Positions 9,878 to 19,261 are shown, numbered from the stretch's first letter. The stretch: 64,000 bases of DNA from an uncultured Agathobaculum sp. (GCA_944384725.1 CALWUJ010000008.1:1-64000), one strand, 5' to 3'. The notes: generated by a model not told the origin, from the letters alone. A program made the numbers and translations.

Positions 9878-11239
9878 ATGAATGATACGATTGCCGCCAT
9901 TTCTTCCGCTGGCGGACCGATCGGTTTGATTCGGGTGTCTGGTGAGCAGGCGATACAGGCGGTGGATACTATTTTCCGTGCAAAAAACGGCAAGCGTATG
10001 CTGGATGCACCGGGGCAAAAGCTGGTTTACGGCACACTGCATGATAAAAACGGCAAGATGATCGACTGCTGCTATGCAGTGGTCTTTCATGCGCCGCATA
10101 CCTACACGGGTGAGTCGATGGCGGAATTGCAATGCCATGGTTCGACCGCTGTTTTGCAGCAGGCATTGGATGCGCTGTTCGCGCAGGGTGTGCGGCAGGC
10201 CGAAGCGGGCGAGTTTACCCGTCGGGCATTCCTAAACGGCAAGCTGGGTTTATCCGAAGCGGAAGCTGTACACGATCTGATCACTGCCCGTACTGCCGAG
10301 GCCGCGCAGAATGCGGCGGCGCAGATGATGGGTGCGGTCGGCTCGCCCGTGCAGCAGATGCGGGAAGAACTGATCGGCATGGTGGCGCATTTTCATGCGG
10401 TCGTGGATTTCCCGGATGAGGATATCGACCCGATTTTGTTTGATGATGCTGCTGCACTGCTGCATCGAACCACCAGCCGTTTGTATGCAATGGCCGAAAG
10501 CTATGAGCGCGGCCGTATCCTGCGGGAGGGTGTCCCGTGTGTGATCTTGGGCCGTCCGAATGCGGGCAAGAGTACGCTGCTCAATACGCTGCTGGGTCGT
10601 GAACGTGCGATCGTGACCGATATCCCGGGCACGACCCGCGATCTGATTGAGGAAAATGTCAAGGTCGGCCAGCTTTTGCTGCGCGTGACTGATACGGCAG
10701 GTCTGCGCGATACGACAGACCCGATTGAACAGGCGGGCATCGACCGCGCGATGGCGGAAGCCTCCGCTTCTGCACTGATCCTTGCGGTGTTTGATGGTTC
10801 GCAGCCGATCGGTGACGAGGATATGCTGGTGCTCGCCCGTGCGGCGGGACACCGCGCCATTGCTGTGGTCAACAAGGTGGATTTGCCGCAGCAGCTGGAC
10901 GAAAAACTGCTGAAAAAGCATTTTCTGCATATCGTGCCGCTGTCTGCTAAGACCGGCGCCGGTATGGATAAGCTTTTGTCGCTGATTCCGCGCACGATTG
11001 GCTTGGGCGATGGTGCATTTGACGGCGCGCTGATTACCAACGCCCGTCAGGCTGCTGCTTTGGCGCGTGCAGCGGAGCGGTGCGAAGCCGCGCTGTATGC
11101 CGCACAGTCGGGCATGACACCGGATGCGGTTGTCATGGATGCAGAAGGTGCGATTGCTGCGCTTGGGGAAATCACGGGTGAGACCGTGACCGAAGCGGTT
11201 GTTTCCCGGATCTTCAGCGATTTTTGCGTGGGAAAGTAA
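9878..11239 (+). CDS. mnmE: tRNA uridine-5-carboxymethylaminomethyl modification GTPase MnmE
   Basis: A 453-residue GTPase that, with MnmG, modifies the wobble uridine (cmnm5U) of certain tRNAs. The N-terminal tetrahydrofolate-binding domain comes first. An inserted G domain follows with GRPNAGKS (from residue 225), DIPGTTRD, DTAGL and NKVD, and the C terminus is the invariant FCVGK, with the catalytic cysteine. The ATG at 9878 is preferred over an in-frame TTG two codons earlier because the GCGGGG site is then about 8 nt away. Confidence 0.97.
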   Translation: MNDTIAAISSAGGPIGLIRVSGEQAIQAVDTIFRAKNGKRMLDAPGQKLVYGTLHDKNGKMIDCCYAVVFHAPHTYTGESMAELQCHGSTAVLQQALDALFAQGVRQAEAGEFTRRAFLNGKLGLSEAEAVHDLITARTAEAAQNAAAQMMGAVGSPVQQMREELIGMVAHFHAVVDFPDEDIDPILFDDAAALLHRTTSRLYAMAESYERGRILREGVPCVILGRPNAGKSTLLNTLLGRERAIVTDIPGTTRDLIEENVKVGQLLLRVTDTAGLRDTTDPIEQAGIDRAMAEASASALILAVFDGSQPIGDEDMLVLARAAGHRAIAVVNKVDLPQQLDEKLLKKHFLHIVPLSAKTGAGMDKLLSLIPRTIGLGDGAFDGALITNARQAAALARAAERCEAALYAAQSGMTPDAVVMDAEGAIAALGEITGETVTEAVVSRIFSDFCVGK

Positions 11240-11258
11240 ATATGTATGCCACAGTGAG

Positions 11259-11290
11259 AAGGGCCGCCTGCCGCGCGCAGCGGCCCTTTT
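11259..11290 (+). terminator. mnmE terminator
   Basis: AAGGGCCGC (11259-11267) pairs with GCGGCCCTT (11280-11288) around a GC-rich loop and is followed by TTCC. It separates the mnmE transcript from mnmG. Confidence 0.75.
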
Positions 11291-11373
11291 CCTTGGGATA
11301 ACTATATTACTATTTGTAATATCATTTTGTTATATTTCGTTTCTGTTATCAATTTTTTTGCCAAAAGTGCAAG

Positions 11374-11431
11374 TTATCCAAAGTTTACACAGAGTTATCA
11401 ACAGGTGTGGATAAAGGTTGGCTTATCCACT
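11374..11431. promoter_or_regulatory. DnaA-box cluster upstream of mnmG
   Basis: Four DnaA-box-like 9-mers lie within 58 nt. They are TTATCCAAA (11374-11382, plus), TTATCAACA (11395-11403, plus), the perfect box TTATCCACA (11406-11414, minus) and TTATCCACT (11423-11431, plus). A TTTACACA string sits between the first two. The cluster ends 45 nt before the mnmG ATG and about 5 kb from the dnaA-linked origin. AT-rich DNA (11296-11360) lies next to it. Confidence 0.75.
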
Positions 11432-11476
11432 TTTTGTCTATGAGTCTCTGTGACGTACGAAGAAGGAGGAGGATTC

Positions 11477-13363
11477 ATGACGGTTTTTCCAGCCGAAGCT
11501 TTTGACGTTGTCGTGGTCGGCGCGGGGCATGCGGGGATTGAAGCGGCGCTTGCCGCTGCACGTCTTGGAATGAAAACCGCGTGTTTTACGATCAATCTGG
11601 ATGCTGTCGGCAATATGCCGTGCAATCCTGCTATTGGCGGTACGGCAAAGGGGCATTTGGTGCGTGAGATCGATGCATTGGGCGGCGAGATGGCGCGGGC
11701 AGCGGATGCAGCTTGTATCCAGTACCGTATGCTCAACCGCGGCAAAGGCCCAGCGGTGCATTCGCTGCGCGCACAGGCTGACCGCGTTAAATACCGGACG
11801 TATATGAAGCATGCGCTCGAACAGCAAGACGGTTTGCAGCTGATGCAGGATGAGGTCGTCTCGGTCGAAACCGAAAACGGAGCGGTGTCCGCGGTTGTGA
11901 CCGCGATCGGCGCACGCCATCCTGCCAAAGCGGTTATCGTTGCATCCGGTACATTTCTCGGCGGGCGTATTATCATTGGCGAATATGCGCGTGAAAGTGG
12001 GCCGGACGGCATGGCGGCTGCAAAGCCGTTGACCGAGTCACTGCGCGCGCTTGGTTTACGGTTGCAGCGTTTCAAGACCGGTACACCGCCGCGTATTCAC
12101 CGCCGTTCGATTGATTTTGCCGGTCTGGAATTACAGGAAGGGGAACAGGAGATCATTCCGTTCTCGTTTGAAACCGACCGACCGCCGGAAAACCGTGCGG
12201 TATGTTATCTAACCTATACCACCGACCGCACGCATGAGCTCATTCGCGCGAACCTTGACCGTTCCCCGCTTTATGGCGGTCAGATCGAAGGCGTTGGCCC
12301 GCGTTATTGTCCGTCCATTGAGGATAAGGTTGTCCGCTTTGCAGATAAGCCGCGCCATCAACTCTTCTTGGAGCCGATGGGGCTGGACACAGAGGAAATC
12401 TATGTCCAGGGTTTTTCCTCCTCGATGCCGTTTGATGTGCAGCGTGATATGCTGCATACCGTCAAGGGGCTGGAGCATGCGGAAATCATGCGCCCGGCTT
12501 ATGCGATCGAATATGATTGCGTTGATCCGCTGGAGCTTCGCCCGACGCTTGAGACGAAAAAGGTCAAGGGGCTGTATGGCGCAGGACAGTTCTGCGGTTC
12601 GTCCGGTTATGAAGAAGCGGCGGCGCAGGGCTTGGTCGCGGGTGTGAATGCAGCGCTTGCCATTAAGGGAGAAGAACCGCTCATCCTCGACCGCGCAGAC
12701 GGTTATATTGGTACGCTGATTGACGATTTGGTAACCCGTGGTACCAATGAACCGTATCGCATGATGACCTCGCGTTCGGAATACCGTCTGCTGCTCCGGC
12801 AGGATAATGCGGATGAACGTCTGGTGCCAATCGGTGTGCGCATCGGATTGAACCCGCCGGAGCGCGGGGAAAAAGTGCGCCGCAAGTACGAACAGGTGCA
12901 GGCAGAGATTGACCGCATCGCTGCGGTTGGTATCGCGCCTTCGGATGTGCTCAATGGTTTTTTGGCAGGAAAAAACAGCGCACCGGTCAAAGCTGGGTGC
13001 AAGCTGATCGACTTGTTGCGCCGTCCGGAACTCAGTTATGCTGATTTGGCTCTGTTCGATCCGGAACGGCCTGCGCTGCCTGCGGTGATTCGTGAGCAGG
13101 TTGAGATCCGCGTCAAATACGCGGGCTATATTGACCGCCAGCAGAAGGATGTGGAGCAGTACCGTAAATTGCAGTCGCGTCCCTTGCCGCCTGATCTGGA
13201 TTACGAGCAGGTAGAATCTTTGCGCTTGGAAGCGCGGCAAAAGCTGAATGCGGTGCGGCCGCTTAACTTTGGACAAGCCGCGCGTATCTCCGGTGTGTCT
13301 CCGGCGGATATCACTGCGTTGATGATTTATATTGAAACGCGATGGAAGGAGGAGAAAGCGTGA
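11477..13363 (+). CDS. mnmG: tRNA uridine-5-carboxymethylaminomethyl modification enzyme MnmG (GidA)
   Basis: A 628-residue FAD/NADH enzyme that partners MnmE in wobble-uridine modification. The dinucleotide-binding motif [10 protein letters not shown] (from residue 15) is at the N terminus. The MnmG signature [16 protein letters not shown] lies near residue 375, and a helical C-terminal domain binds tRNA and MnmE. The start [10 protein letters not shown] has AGGAGGAGG upstream; a GTG nine codons earlier is rejected because the ribosome site would lie inside the frame. It overlaps rsmG by 4 nt (GTGA). Confidence 0.97.
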   Translation: MTVFPAEAFDVVVVGAGHAGIEAALAAARLGMKTACFTINLDAVGNMPCNPAIGGTAKGHLVREIDALGGEMARAADAACIQYRMLNRGKGPAVHSLRAQADRVKYRTYMKHALEQQDGLQLMQDEVVSVETENGAVSAVVTAIGARHPAKAVIVASGTFLGGRIIIGEYARESGPDGMAAAKPLTESLRALGLRLQRFKTGTPPRIHRRSIDFAGLELQEGEQEIIPFSFETDRPPENRAVCYLTYTTDRTHELIRANLDRSPLYGGQIEGVGPRYCPSIEDKVVRFADKPRHQLFLEPMGLDTEEIYVQGFSSSMPFDVQRDMLHTVKGLEHAEIMRPAYAIEYDCVDPLELRPTLETKKVKGLYGAGQFCGSSGYEEAAAQGLVAGVNAALAIKGEEPLILDRADGYIGTLIDDLVTRGTNEPYRMMTSRSEYRLLLRQDNADERLVPIGVRIGLNPPERGEKVRRKYEQVQAEIDRIAAVGIAPSDVLNGFLAGKNSAPVKAGCKLIDLLRRPELSYADLALFDPERPALPAVIREQVEIRVKYAGYIDRQQKDVEQYRKLQSRPLPPDLDYEQVESLRLEARQKLNAVRPLNFGQAARISGVSPADITALMIYIETRWKEEKA

Positions 13364-14064
13364 CCGCGTATGAGTTGTTGGTTTCCGGCTTGCGGGAGTT
13401 TATCCCGGAAGTTTCTCCACAAGCTGTGGATAAATTATTGCGTTATTCGGATTTGCTGCTCGAGAAAAATAAGGTGATGAATCTGACCGCCGTGACTGAT
13501 CCCTGCGAGGTTGTGACACGCCATTTTCTCGACTGCGCATCGCTTGCTCCATATATAAAGAAAGAGGAGACCGTACTGGATGTAGGGACGGGTGCGGGTT
13601 TTCCCGGTTTGCCTCTTGCGATTCTTTGTCCGGGGGCGGAGTTTACCTTATTGGATGCGCAGCGCAAGCGCATTGATTTTCTCACTGAGGTTGTCGATGC
13701 ACTTGAACTGACCAATGTCTTTCCGGTGCATGGTCGTGCGGAGGAATTTGCGGCAATGCATCGTGCATCGTTTGATCTCGCGGTTTCCCGTGCGGTTGCG
13801 GATCTTCGCGTGCTTTGTGAACTGGCGCTGCCGATGGTCAAGGTAGGTGGTGTGTTTTACGCAATGAAAGCGGCCGACTGTATGGATGAGGTCGGTTCTG
13901 CGTCGCAGGCATTTGCCGTGTTGGGTGCCCCATCTGCTGAACTGCTGCATTACACGGTGCCGCATGATGGGGTAGAGCGCGTGCTGGTACGTCTGCAAAA
14001 AATCAAAGAAACGCCGGACAAATATCCGCGGCGCTTCAAAAAGATTCAGACGGATCCGCTTTGA
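13360..14064 (+). CDS. rsmG: 16S rRNA (guanine-527-N7)-methyltransferase RsmG
   Basis: A 234-residue SAM-dependent methyltransferase acting on G527 of 16S rRNA. The glycine-rich SAM motif [16 protein letters not shown] and the following [13 protein letters not shown] are present. The start is a GTG that overlaps the mnmG stop (GTGA), with AAGGAGG 7 nt before it; an ATG six codons earlier would put the ribosome site inside the frame. The mnmG-rsmG pair is standard near Firmicutes origins. A perfect DnaA-box sequence lies inside the gene at 13425-13433. Confidence 0.95.
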   Translation: MTAYELLVSGLREFIPEVSPQAVDKLLRYSDLLLEKNKVMNLTAVTDPCEVVTRHFLDCASLAPYIKKEETVLDVGTGAGFPGLPLAILCPGAEFTLLDAQRKRIDFLTEVVDALELTNVFPVHGRAEEFAAMHRASFDLAVSRAVADLRVLCELALPMVKVGGVFYAMKAADCMDEVGSASQAFAVLGAPSAELLHYTVPHDGVERVLVRLQKIKETPDKYPRRFKKIQTDPL

Positions 14065-14087
14065 TATTAATACATTACAAGTTGTTG

Positions 14088-14122
14088 ACCCTCTGTATGG
14101 AAATTACAGAGGGTTATTTTTT
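14088..14122 (+). terminator. rsmG terminator
   Basis: ACCCTCTGTA (14088-14097) and TACAGAGGGT (14105-14114) form a perfect 10-bp stem followed by TATTTTTT. The rest of the gap to noc holds a possible TTGCCA-16-TAATCT promoter at 14208-14235. Confidence 0.9.
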
Positions 14123-14298
14123 GTCCGAAAATGCATGGAAATGTGTGATATCTGGGAGGAAATGACAAATGCGTGTCGAATGCGGCAGGTTTTGCGGTCG
14201 ATTTTCCTTGCCAAAATGTAATAATATGGTAATCTATTACCGAAGGACAAACCGGCGGTGGTGTATTGGGCCGGTCAACAGCACAAGGAGGAGATGAC

Positions 14299-15126
14299 AT
14301 GATGTCGGTTTTGACATTGGTGACAGGAAAAGAGGACCGGACATTGCGGCGGGTACGTGTAAGTGATATTGTGCGTAATCCCAATCAACCGCGTAAGTAT
14401 TTTGACCCGGAGGCAATTGCTCAACTTGCGGAAAGCATTCGGCAATATGGTGTGCTCAATCCTTTGACGGTGCGTCGTGCGCCAGGCGGAGGTTATGAAT
14501 TGGTTGCAGGGGAGAGACGGCTGCGTGCGGCGCGTGTGGCGGGGCTCAATGATGTGCCTTGCTTGGTGATTGCTGCGGACAATGAGGATTCTTCCGCGAT
14601 TGCGCTGGTGGAGAATTTGCAACGGCGTGATTTGGATTTTTTTGAGGAAGCGGAAGGATTCAAGCGCTTGATTGACCAGTATGGTTTGACGCAGGAGGAA
14701 GCCGCCCGCAAGGTAGGCAAGACACAGTCCGCGGTGGCAAACAAGCTTCGGTTGCTGCGGTTGTCTACTCAGAATATGGAATTGATCCGCAGTGCAAATT
14801 TGACCGAGCGTCATGCGCGTTGTCTGCTGCGGCTGGAGGATGAAAACGATCGCATTAACGCGACCAAATATATTATCGAGCATGATTTGAATGTCAGCCG
14901 TTCGGAGCAGTACATAGATGCTTTGCTAAAGGAGAAGGATGCGCCATCTACCGTCGTGGGAGAGCGCAAGGTCGTGCGTCTGATTAAGGATGTCCGCTTT
15001 TTTCTCAATACCCTCAACCGTGCAGTTGGCGTGATGGTGGATGCGGGCATTGGCGCAACAGTCGACCAAACTGAGGATGATGATTGTCTGACTTTAACCA
15101 TCAGTATTCCACATGCGCGAGCATAG
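14299..15126 (+). CDS. noc: Nucleoid occlusion protein Noc (ParB family)
   Basis: A 275-residue ParB-family CTPase/DNA-binding protein. The N-terminal ParB domain carries NPNQPRKYFD and GERRLRAARVAG. A helix-turn-helix follows (TQEEAARKVGKTQSAVANKL), then a C-terminal dimer region. There is a second ParB gene behind parA, so this upstream copy next to rsmG is called Noc by synteny with Bacillus. Noc blocks division over the nucleoid. No Noc-specific binding sequence was searched for genome-wide. The start is the first of two ATGs, with AGGAGG upstream. Confidence 0.85.
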   Translation: MMSVLTLVTGKEDRTLRRVRVSDIVRNPNQPRKYFDPEAIAQLAESIRQYGVLNPLTVRRAPGGGYELVAGERRLRAARVAGLNDVPCLVIAADNEDSSAIALVENLQRRDLDFFEEAEGFKRLIDQYGLTQEEAARKVGKTQSAVANKLRLLRLSTQNMELIRSANLTERHARCLLRLEDENDRINATKYIIEHDLNVSRSEQYIDALLKEKDAPSTVVGERKVVRLIKDVRFFLNTLNRAVGVMVDAGIGATVDQTEDDDCLTLTISIPHARA

Positions 15127-15154
15127 CGTGTGTTTAACATAGAGGATTGGTTTT

Positions 15155-15170
15155 TGTTTCACGTGAAACA
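15155..15170. promoter_or_regulatory. parS site 1
   Basis: A perfect 16-bp palindrome TGTTTCACGTGAAACA, the Firmicutes parS consensus bound by ParB/Spo0J, just after noc. Confidence 0.97.
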
Positions 15171-15183
15171 TTGACCGAGGGAG

Positions 15184-15212
15184 AGAGCTGCCGCAGGGCA
15201 GCTCTTTTTTTA
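15184..15212 (+). terminator. noc terminator between the two parS sites
   Basis: AGAGCTGCC (15184-15192) and GGCAGCTCT (15197-15205), with a 4-nt loop and a run of T. It ends noc and separates the two parS copies. Confidence 0.92.
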
Positions 15213-15228
15213 TGTTTCACGTGAAACA
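15213..15228. promoter_or_regulatory. parS site 2
   Basis: A second perfect TGTTTCACGTGAAACA, centred 58 bp from the first and upstream of the parA promoter. Confidence 0.97.
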
Positions 15229-15253
15229 AATCGTAAAATTTAAGGGATTTGCT

Positions 15254-15281
15254 TTGCATTCTAATAAGGGTGTGATATAAT
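15254..15281 (+). promoter_or_regulatory. parA promoter
   Basis: TTGCAT (15254-15259), a 16-nt spacer and a perfect TATAAT (15276-15281), about 40 nt before the parA start. The nearest parS lies 26 bp upstream, so ParB spreading could affect this promoter. Confidence 0.75.
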
Positions 15282-15323
15282 GAAACCCGTAGGAAAATTA
15301 CCAAAGATAAGAGGGAACCAGAT

Positions 15324-16100
15324 ATGGGGAAAATTATCGCGTTCGCTAATCAAAAAGGCGGTGTAGGGAAAACCACCACGGCCATCAATCTGGCGGCTGC
15401 GCTCTATGAGCGCGGCAAGCGCATGCTGCTGTGCGACTTCGATCCACAGGGAAACGCGACCTCTGGTTTCGGCGTGGACCCGCGTTCGCTCGAAACCTCG
15501 GTCTATGATTTGATTGTGGCGGATGAGCCGGATGTGAAAAGCGCGATCGTATCCACAAAATGGGTGGATCTGATCGGTGCAAACGTCAATCTGGCGGGCG
15601 CGGAACTGGACTTGATCGCAATGGAAAACCGGGAAAACCGCCTGAAAAGCGTGTTAAACCGTGTGCGCGATGACTATGATTATATCTTTATAGATTGTCC
15701 GCCGTCGCTCGGCCTGCTGACACTCAACTGTTTGTGCGCAGCAGACAGCTTTCTGGTGCCGCTCCAGTGCGAATATTATGCGCTGGAAGGTCTCAGTCAG
15801 CTGATGACGACCGTACGCATGGTGAAAAAATCAATGAATCCCGCATTGGAACTGGAAGGTGTGTTGCTGACCATGTTTGATGGCCGCACCAATCTTTCCA
15901 TTCAGGTAGTGGAAGAAGTGAAAAAGCACTTCCCGGGTCAGGTGTTTTCATCGGTTGTGCCGCGCAATGTGCGTCTGAGCGAAGCGCCCAGCCATGGTAA
16001 GCCCATTACGGACTATGACCGGCTGTGCCGCGGTGCGGAGGCATATTTGTCTCTTGCAGATGAGATACTGAAGAAAACGGAAAGGAAGGGGAGAGGCTGA
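15324..16100 (+). CDS. parA: Chromosome partitioning ATPase ParA/Soj
   Basis: A 258-residue Walker-type ATPase. The deviant P-loop KGGVGKTT is at residues 11-18. CDFDPQGNATSGFGV and the Walker B-like YDYIFIDCPPSLGLL follow. ParA works with ParB-parS in origin segregation, and in Bacillus it also modulates DnaA. A GGGA ribosome site is present. parB follows after 2 nt, so the pair is one operon. Confidence 0.97.
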   Translation: MGKIIAFANQKGGVGKTTTAINLAAALYERGKRMLLCDFDPQGNATSGFGVDPRSLETSVYDLIVADEPDVKSAIVSTKWVDLIGANVNLAGAELDLIAMENRENRLKSVLNRVRDDYDYIFIDCPPSLGLLTLNCLCAADSFLVPLQCEYYALEGLSQLMTTVRMVKKSMNPALELEGVLLTMFDGRTNLSIQVVEEVKKHFPGQVFSSVVPRNVRLSEAPSHGKPITDYDRLCRGAEAYLSLADEILKKTERKGRG

Positions 16101-16102
16101 GC

Positions 16103-16975
16103 ATGGCGTCAACCAAAAAAGGATTGGGAGGCGGCCTGTCCAACCTGTTCGGCGCGGATGTGGCTGATCTGAGTGCTGACAGCGCAACCGATAGCGTATC
16201 ACAGATCGCACTATCAAAAATCGAGCCAAACCCTAACCAGCCGCGTAAGAAATTCGACCAGCAAGCGCTGGAAGAACTGGCTGAAAGCATCCGTCTGCAT
16301 GGTATCATCACACCGATCACTGTGCGGCCGGGAGACAAAAACGGGTATTATCAGATCATTGCAGGCGAGCGTCGTTGGCGCGCTGCACGTCTGGCGGGAT
16401 TGAAAGAAATCCCTGCTATGGTGCTCGAAGCGCATGAGAGCGAAGTCATGGAACTGGCGCTGATTGAGAATTTACAGCGGCAGGACTTGAATCCTATCGA
16501 AGAAGCCGAGGGTTATGAATTGCTCATGCAGCAGTTCGGCATGACGCAGGAAGAGGTCGCGCATCGCGTGGTCAAATCCCGTCCGGCGGTGGCCAACGCA
16601 CTTCGTTTGCTTGCGCTGCCCGATGAGGTGCGCATCATGGTATCCGAGGGTAAGCTGTCCGGCGGCCATGCGCGTGCTGTTTTAGCGGTTGCAGAAGAGG
16701 ACAAGCGCGTAGAAGCGGCCAAGCAAATGGTCGGCATGAGCGTGCGGCAGGCGGAAGCGCTCGCCAAGCGCATCAACAAGAAGCCGGCGCCCAAGCCGCA
16801 GCCAGAAGGTTTTTCCGTGGACTATGTCTCGGAGGTTGAAAAAGAACTGGAAAGCGTGCTCGGCCGCAAAATCAGCATTGAGCAAGGCAAAACCAGCGGT
16901 AAATTGTCGCTGGAATACTACGGCGCAGACGATCTGGAACGCCTGATCGAAGCGTTGCGCGGTTTGCATGTATAA
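16103..16975 (+). CDS. parB: Chromosome partitioning protein ParB/Spo0J
   Basis: A 290-residue ParB-family protein with an N-terminal GLGGGLSNLFG motif, NPNQPRKKFD, GERRWRAARLAG in the CTP-binding domain, a central HTH (TQEEVAHRVVKSRPAVANAL) and a C-terminal dimerisation segment. It loads on the two parS sites 0.9 kb upstream and recruits condensin. Being behind parA, it is the segregation ParB; the upstream copy is Noc. Confidence 0.96.
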   Translation: MASTKKGLGGGLSNLFGADVADLSADSATDSVSQIALSKIEPNPNQPRKKFDQQALEELAESIRLHGIITPITVRPGDKNGYYQIIAGERRWRAARLAGLKEIPAMVLEAHESEVMELALIENLQRQDLNPIEEAEGYELLMQQFGMTQEEVAHRVVKSRPAVANALRLLALPDEVRIMVSEGKLSGGHARAVLAVAEEDKRVEAAKQMVGMSVRQAEALAKRINKKPAPKPQPEGFSVDYVSEVEKELESVLGRKISIEQGKTSGKLSLEYYGADDLERLIEALRGLHV

Positions 16976-16987
16976 GGAGGAACTGCC

Positions 16988-17530
16988 ATGGACGAAAAGA
17001 AAAAGCCTGAGCAGGGAAAACCCGAGAAAAAGCTCAGCCGCACAACACTGACCTTTTATATCGTCGGCCTGTTTTCGGTTGCGATTGCACTCATTTTAAT
17101 CAGCTATGTCGCGCAGGCACGTGCCGACCGGCAGCTCGACACACTGACCAATCAGCTCAATGAGCAACAGACGGTGGCACAAGGTGCAACCCAAAAAATG
17201 GAAGATTTGCAGACCCAATATGATGCGCAAAGCGCAGCATTGGATAAGGTGCGCAAAGTGTTGGATACCGAACTGGCGGAGACCGATGTCGTAAGCGCAA
17301 CCGAGCAGCGCATGGAAGAACGCGAGGTTTACGCACTTCTGGCCCGCATCAATGCGCAGCTGCTGGCAGAAAATCGGGAGGATGCGCAAAAGGCATACGA
17401 TGAGCTGGTGCAGAAATATAGTGAGGATCGTTTGCTGGGCAAAACGGAGGACGGCTTTGATGCGGATATCAACAAGCTGTTTGAAGCAGTGCAGCAGCAG
17501 ATGGACACCCAAAATAGTGATGCAGAATAA
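16988..17530 (+). CDS. Membrane-anchored coiled-coil protein of unknown function
   Basis: A 180-residue protein with a charged N-terminal tail (1-20), one membrane segment (about 24-44, TFYIVGLFSVAIALILISYV) and a long outward coiled coil rich in Gln and Glu (about 50-110), then an acidic end. AAGGAGG precedes the ATG, 12 nt after parB. I do not recognise a named family. The topology resembles small division or sporulation bitopic proteins, but function is unknown. It may share the parAB transcript and runs on into serS with only 32 nt between. Confidence 0.75.
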   Translation: MDEKKKPEQGKPEKKLSRTTLTFYIVGLFSVAIALILISYVAQARADRQLDTLTNQLNEQQTVAQGATQKMEDLQTQYDAQSAALDKVRKVLDTELAETDVVSATEQRMEEREVYALLARINAQLLAENREDAQKAYDELVQKYSEDRLLGKTEDGFDADINKLFEAVQQQMDTQNSDAE

Positions 17531-17562
17531 AAATTAAAAGGAAATAGAAGGAGAAGAAAACC

Positions 17563-18858
17563 ATGCTGGATATCAAATTTGTTCGTCAGAACCCGGACGC
17601 AGTCAAGGAAAACATCAAGAAGAAGTTCCAGGACGAAAAGCTGCCGATGGTAGACGAGGTCATCGAGTTTGACGCGAAGTTCCGTGCAGCCAAGACCCGC
17701 TGCGATGAGCTGCGTGCTCTGCGCAACAAGAAGTCCAAGGAGATCGGCGGCCTGATGGCAAAGGGTCAGAAGGACGAAGCCGAGAAGGTCAAGGCCGAGG
17801 TCAAGGCAATGGCTGACGAGATGGCGAAGCTCGAAGAGGACGAAAAGACCTATGCGGAGGAAGTTAAAAACCGCATGATGGTCATTCCGAACATCATTGA
17901 TCCGTCCGTTCCGATCGGTAAGGACGATTCCGAGAACGTTGAGCTGGAGAAGTTTGGCGATCCGGTTGTGCCGGATTATGAAATCCCGTATCATGTGGAT
18001 ATCATGGAATCCTTTGACGGTATTGACCTCGACGCTGCGCGCCGCACTTCGGGCAATGGCTTCTATTACCTCAAGGGTGATATTGCGCGCCTGCATTCGT
18101 CCATTCTGTCTTACGCGCGTGACTTCATGATCGACCGCGGCTTCACCTACTATATCCCGCCGTTCATGATCCACGGCGATGTAGTAAAGGGCGTTATGTC
18201 CTTTAAGGAAATGGAGAACATGATGTACAAGATTGAGGGCGAGGATCTGTACCTGATCGGCACTTCCGAGCACTCGATGATCGGCAAGTTCATCGACACC
18301 ATCAACGATGAAGCAACCCTGCCGCAGACCCTGACCAGCTATTCGCCCTGCTTCCGCAAGGAAGTCGGTGCGCACGGCATTGAGGAGCGCGGCGTATATC
18401 GTATTCACCAGTTTGAAAAGCAGGAAATGGTCGTCGTTTGCAAGCCTGAGGAATCCCCGATGTGGTACGACAAACTCTGGCAGAACACGGTTGACTTCTT
18501 CCGCTCGCTCGACATCCCGGTGCGCACGCTGGAGTGCTGCTCGGGTGACCTGGCTGACCTGAAGGTGAAGTCCTGCGACGTAGAAGCATGGTCGCCGCGT
18601 CAGAAGAAGTATTTCGAGGTCGGCTCCTGCTCGAATCTGGGCGACGCACAGGCACGCCGTCTGGGTATCCGCGTACGCGGCAAGGACAGCAAGGAGCTGT
18701 ACTTCGCGCATACGCTCAACAACACGGTGGTTGCGCCCCCGCGCATGCTGATTGCATTCCTCGAAAACAACCTGCGCGCGGATGGTTCGGTTGCAATTCC
18801 GAAGCCGCTGCAGCCGTATATGGGCGGCATGACCGAGATCCGCAAAAAAGGAGAGTAA
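17563..18858 (+). CDS. serS: Serine--tRNA ligase
   Basis: A 431-residue class II aminoacyl-tRNA synthetase. The N-terminal long antiparallel coiled coil that grips tRNA-Ser is at residues 25-100. The catalytic core has the class II motif 2 region (YSPCFRKEVGAHGIEERGVYRIHQFEKQEM) and motif 3 (NNTVVAPPRMLIAFLEN). No T-box leader fits in the short upstream gap, so it may be expressed from the parAB side. AAGGAG ribosome site. Confidence 0.97.
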   Translation: MLDIKFVRQNPDAVKENIKKKFQDEKLPMVDEVIEFDAKFRAAKTRCDELRALRNKKSKEIGGLMAKGQKDEAEKVKAEVKAMADEMAKLEEDEKTYAEEVKNRMMVIPNIIDPSVPIGKDDSENVELEKFGDPVVPDYEIPYHVDIMESFDGIDLDAARRTSGNGFYYLKGDIARLHSSILSYARDFMIDRGFTYYIPPFMIHGDVVKGVMSFKEMENMMYKIEGEDLYLIGTSEHSMIGKFIDTINDEATLPQTLTSYSPCFRKEVGAHGIEERGVYRIHQFEKQEMVVVCKPEESPMWYDKLWQNTVDFFRSLDIPVRTLECCSGDLADLKVKSCDVEAWSPRQKKYFEVGSCSNLGDAQARRLGIRVRGKDSKELYFAHTLNNTVVAPPRMLIAFLENNLRADGSVAIPKPLQPYMGGMTEIRKKGE

Positions 18859-18862
18859 AAAT

Positions 18863-19255
18863 ATGGAAATCGGAATCAAGGGCGAGCAGAAGTTTGTGGT
18901 CACTGCGGATAAGCTGGCATGCAATGTCGGCAGCGGTCTGGTGTCGGTATATGCCACACCGATGATGATCGCAGCAATTGAAAACACCGCGGCAGCGTCG
19001 GTTGCGCCCCATCTGGAAGAGGGCAAGACCACGGTCGGCACGCTGGTCAATGTCAGCCATGTTGCCGCTACGCCGGAGGGCATGGAAGTGCGCGTGGAGA
19101 CCGAGCTCACTGAGATCGCGCCGAACGGCAAAATGCTGACTTTCAAAGTTGCGGCTTACGACGAAGCCGGCTTGATCGGTGAGGGCACGCACCAGCGCGC
19201 CATCGTCGCTAAGGAACGCTTTGAGCAGAAGGCGCAGGCCAAGAAAAACGCATAA
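18863..19255 (+). CDS. FlK-type acyl-CoA thioesterase
   Basis: A 130-residue hotdog-fold protein. The family standard, fluoroacetyl-CoA thioesterase FlK, uses Thr42, Glu50 and His76. Here T32, E40 and H66 fall at exactly the same spacing, in the contexts VYATPMM, IENTA and NVSHVAATP. Members hydrolyse small acyl-CoAs, and many Clostridia carry them without any fluoroacetate link; the true substrate is unknown. The ATG is 4 nt after the serS stop, so it probably shares that operon. Confidence 0.8.
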   Translation: MEIGIKGEQKFVVTADKLACNVGSGLVSVYATPMMIAAIENTAAASVAPHLEEGKTTVGTLVNVSHVAATPEGMEVRVETELTEIAPNGKMLTFKVAAYDEAGLIGEGTHQRAIVAKERFEQKAQAKKNA

Positions 19256-19261
19256 ATGTCA

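Noticed and set aside
13425-13433. Perfect DnaA box inside rsmG as origin element
   Set aside because: Isolated within coding sequence with no neighbours; a second lone one is inside the glycosylase gene at 19652-19660. Single 9-mers can be chance.
17531-17562. T-box leader for serS
   Set aside because: Only 32 nt separate the preceding gene from serS; no T-box motif or terminator fits.
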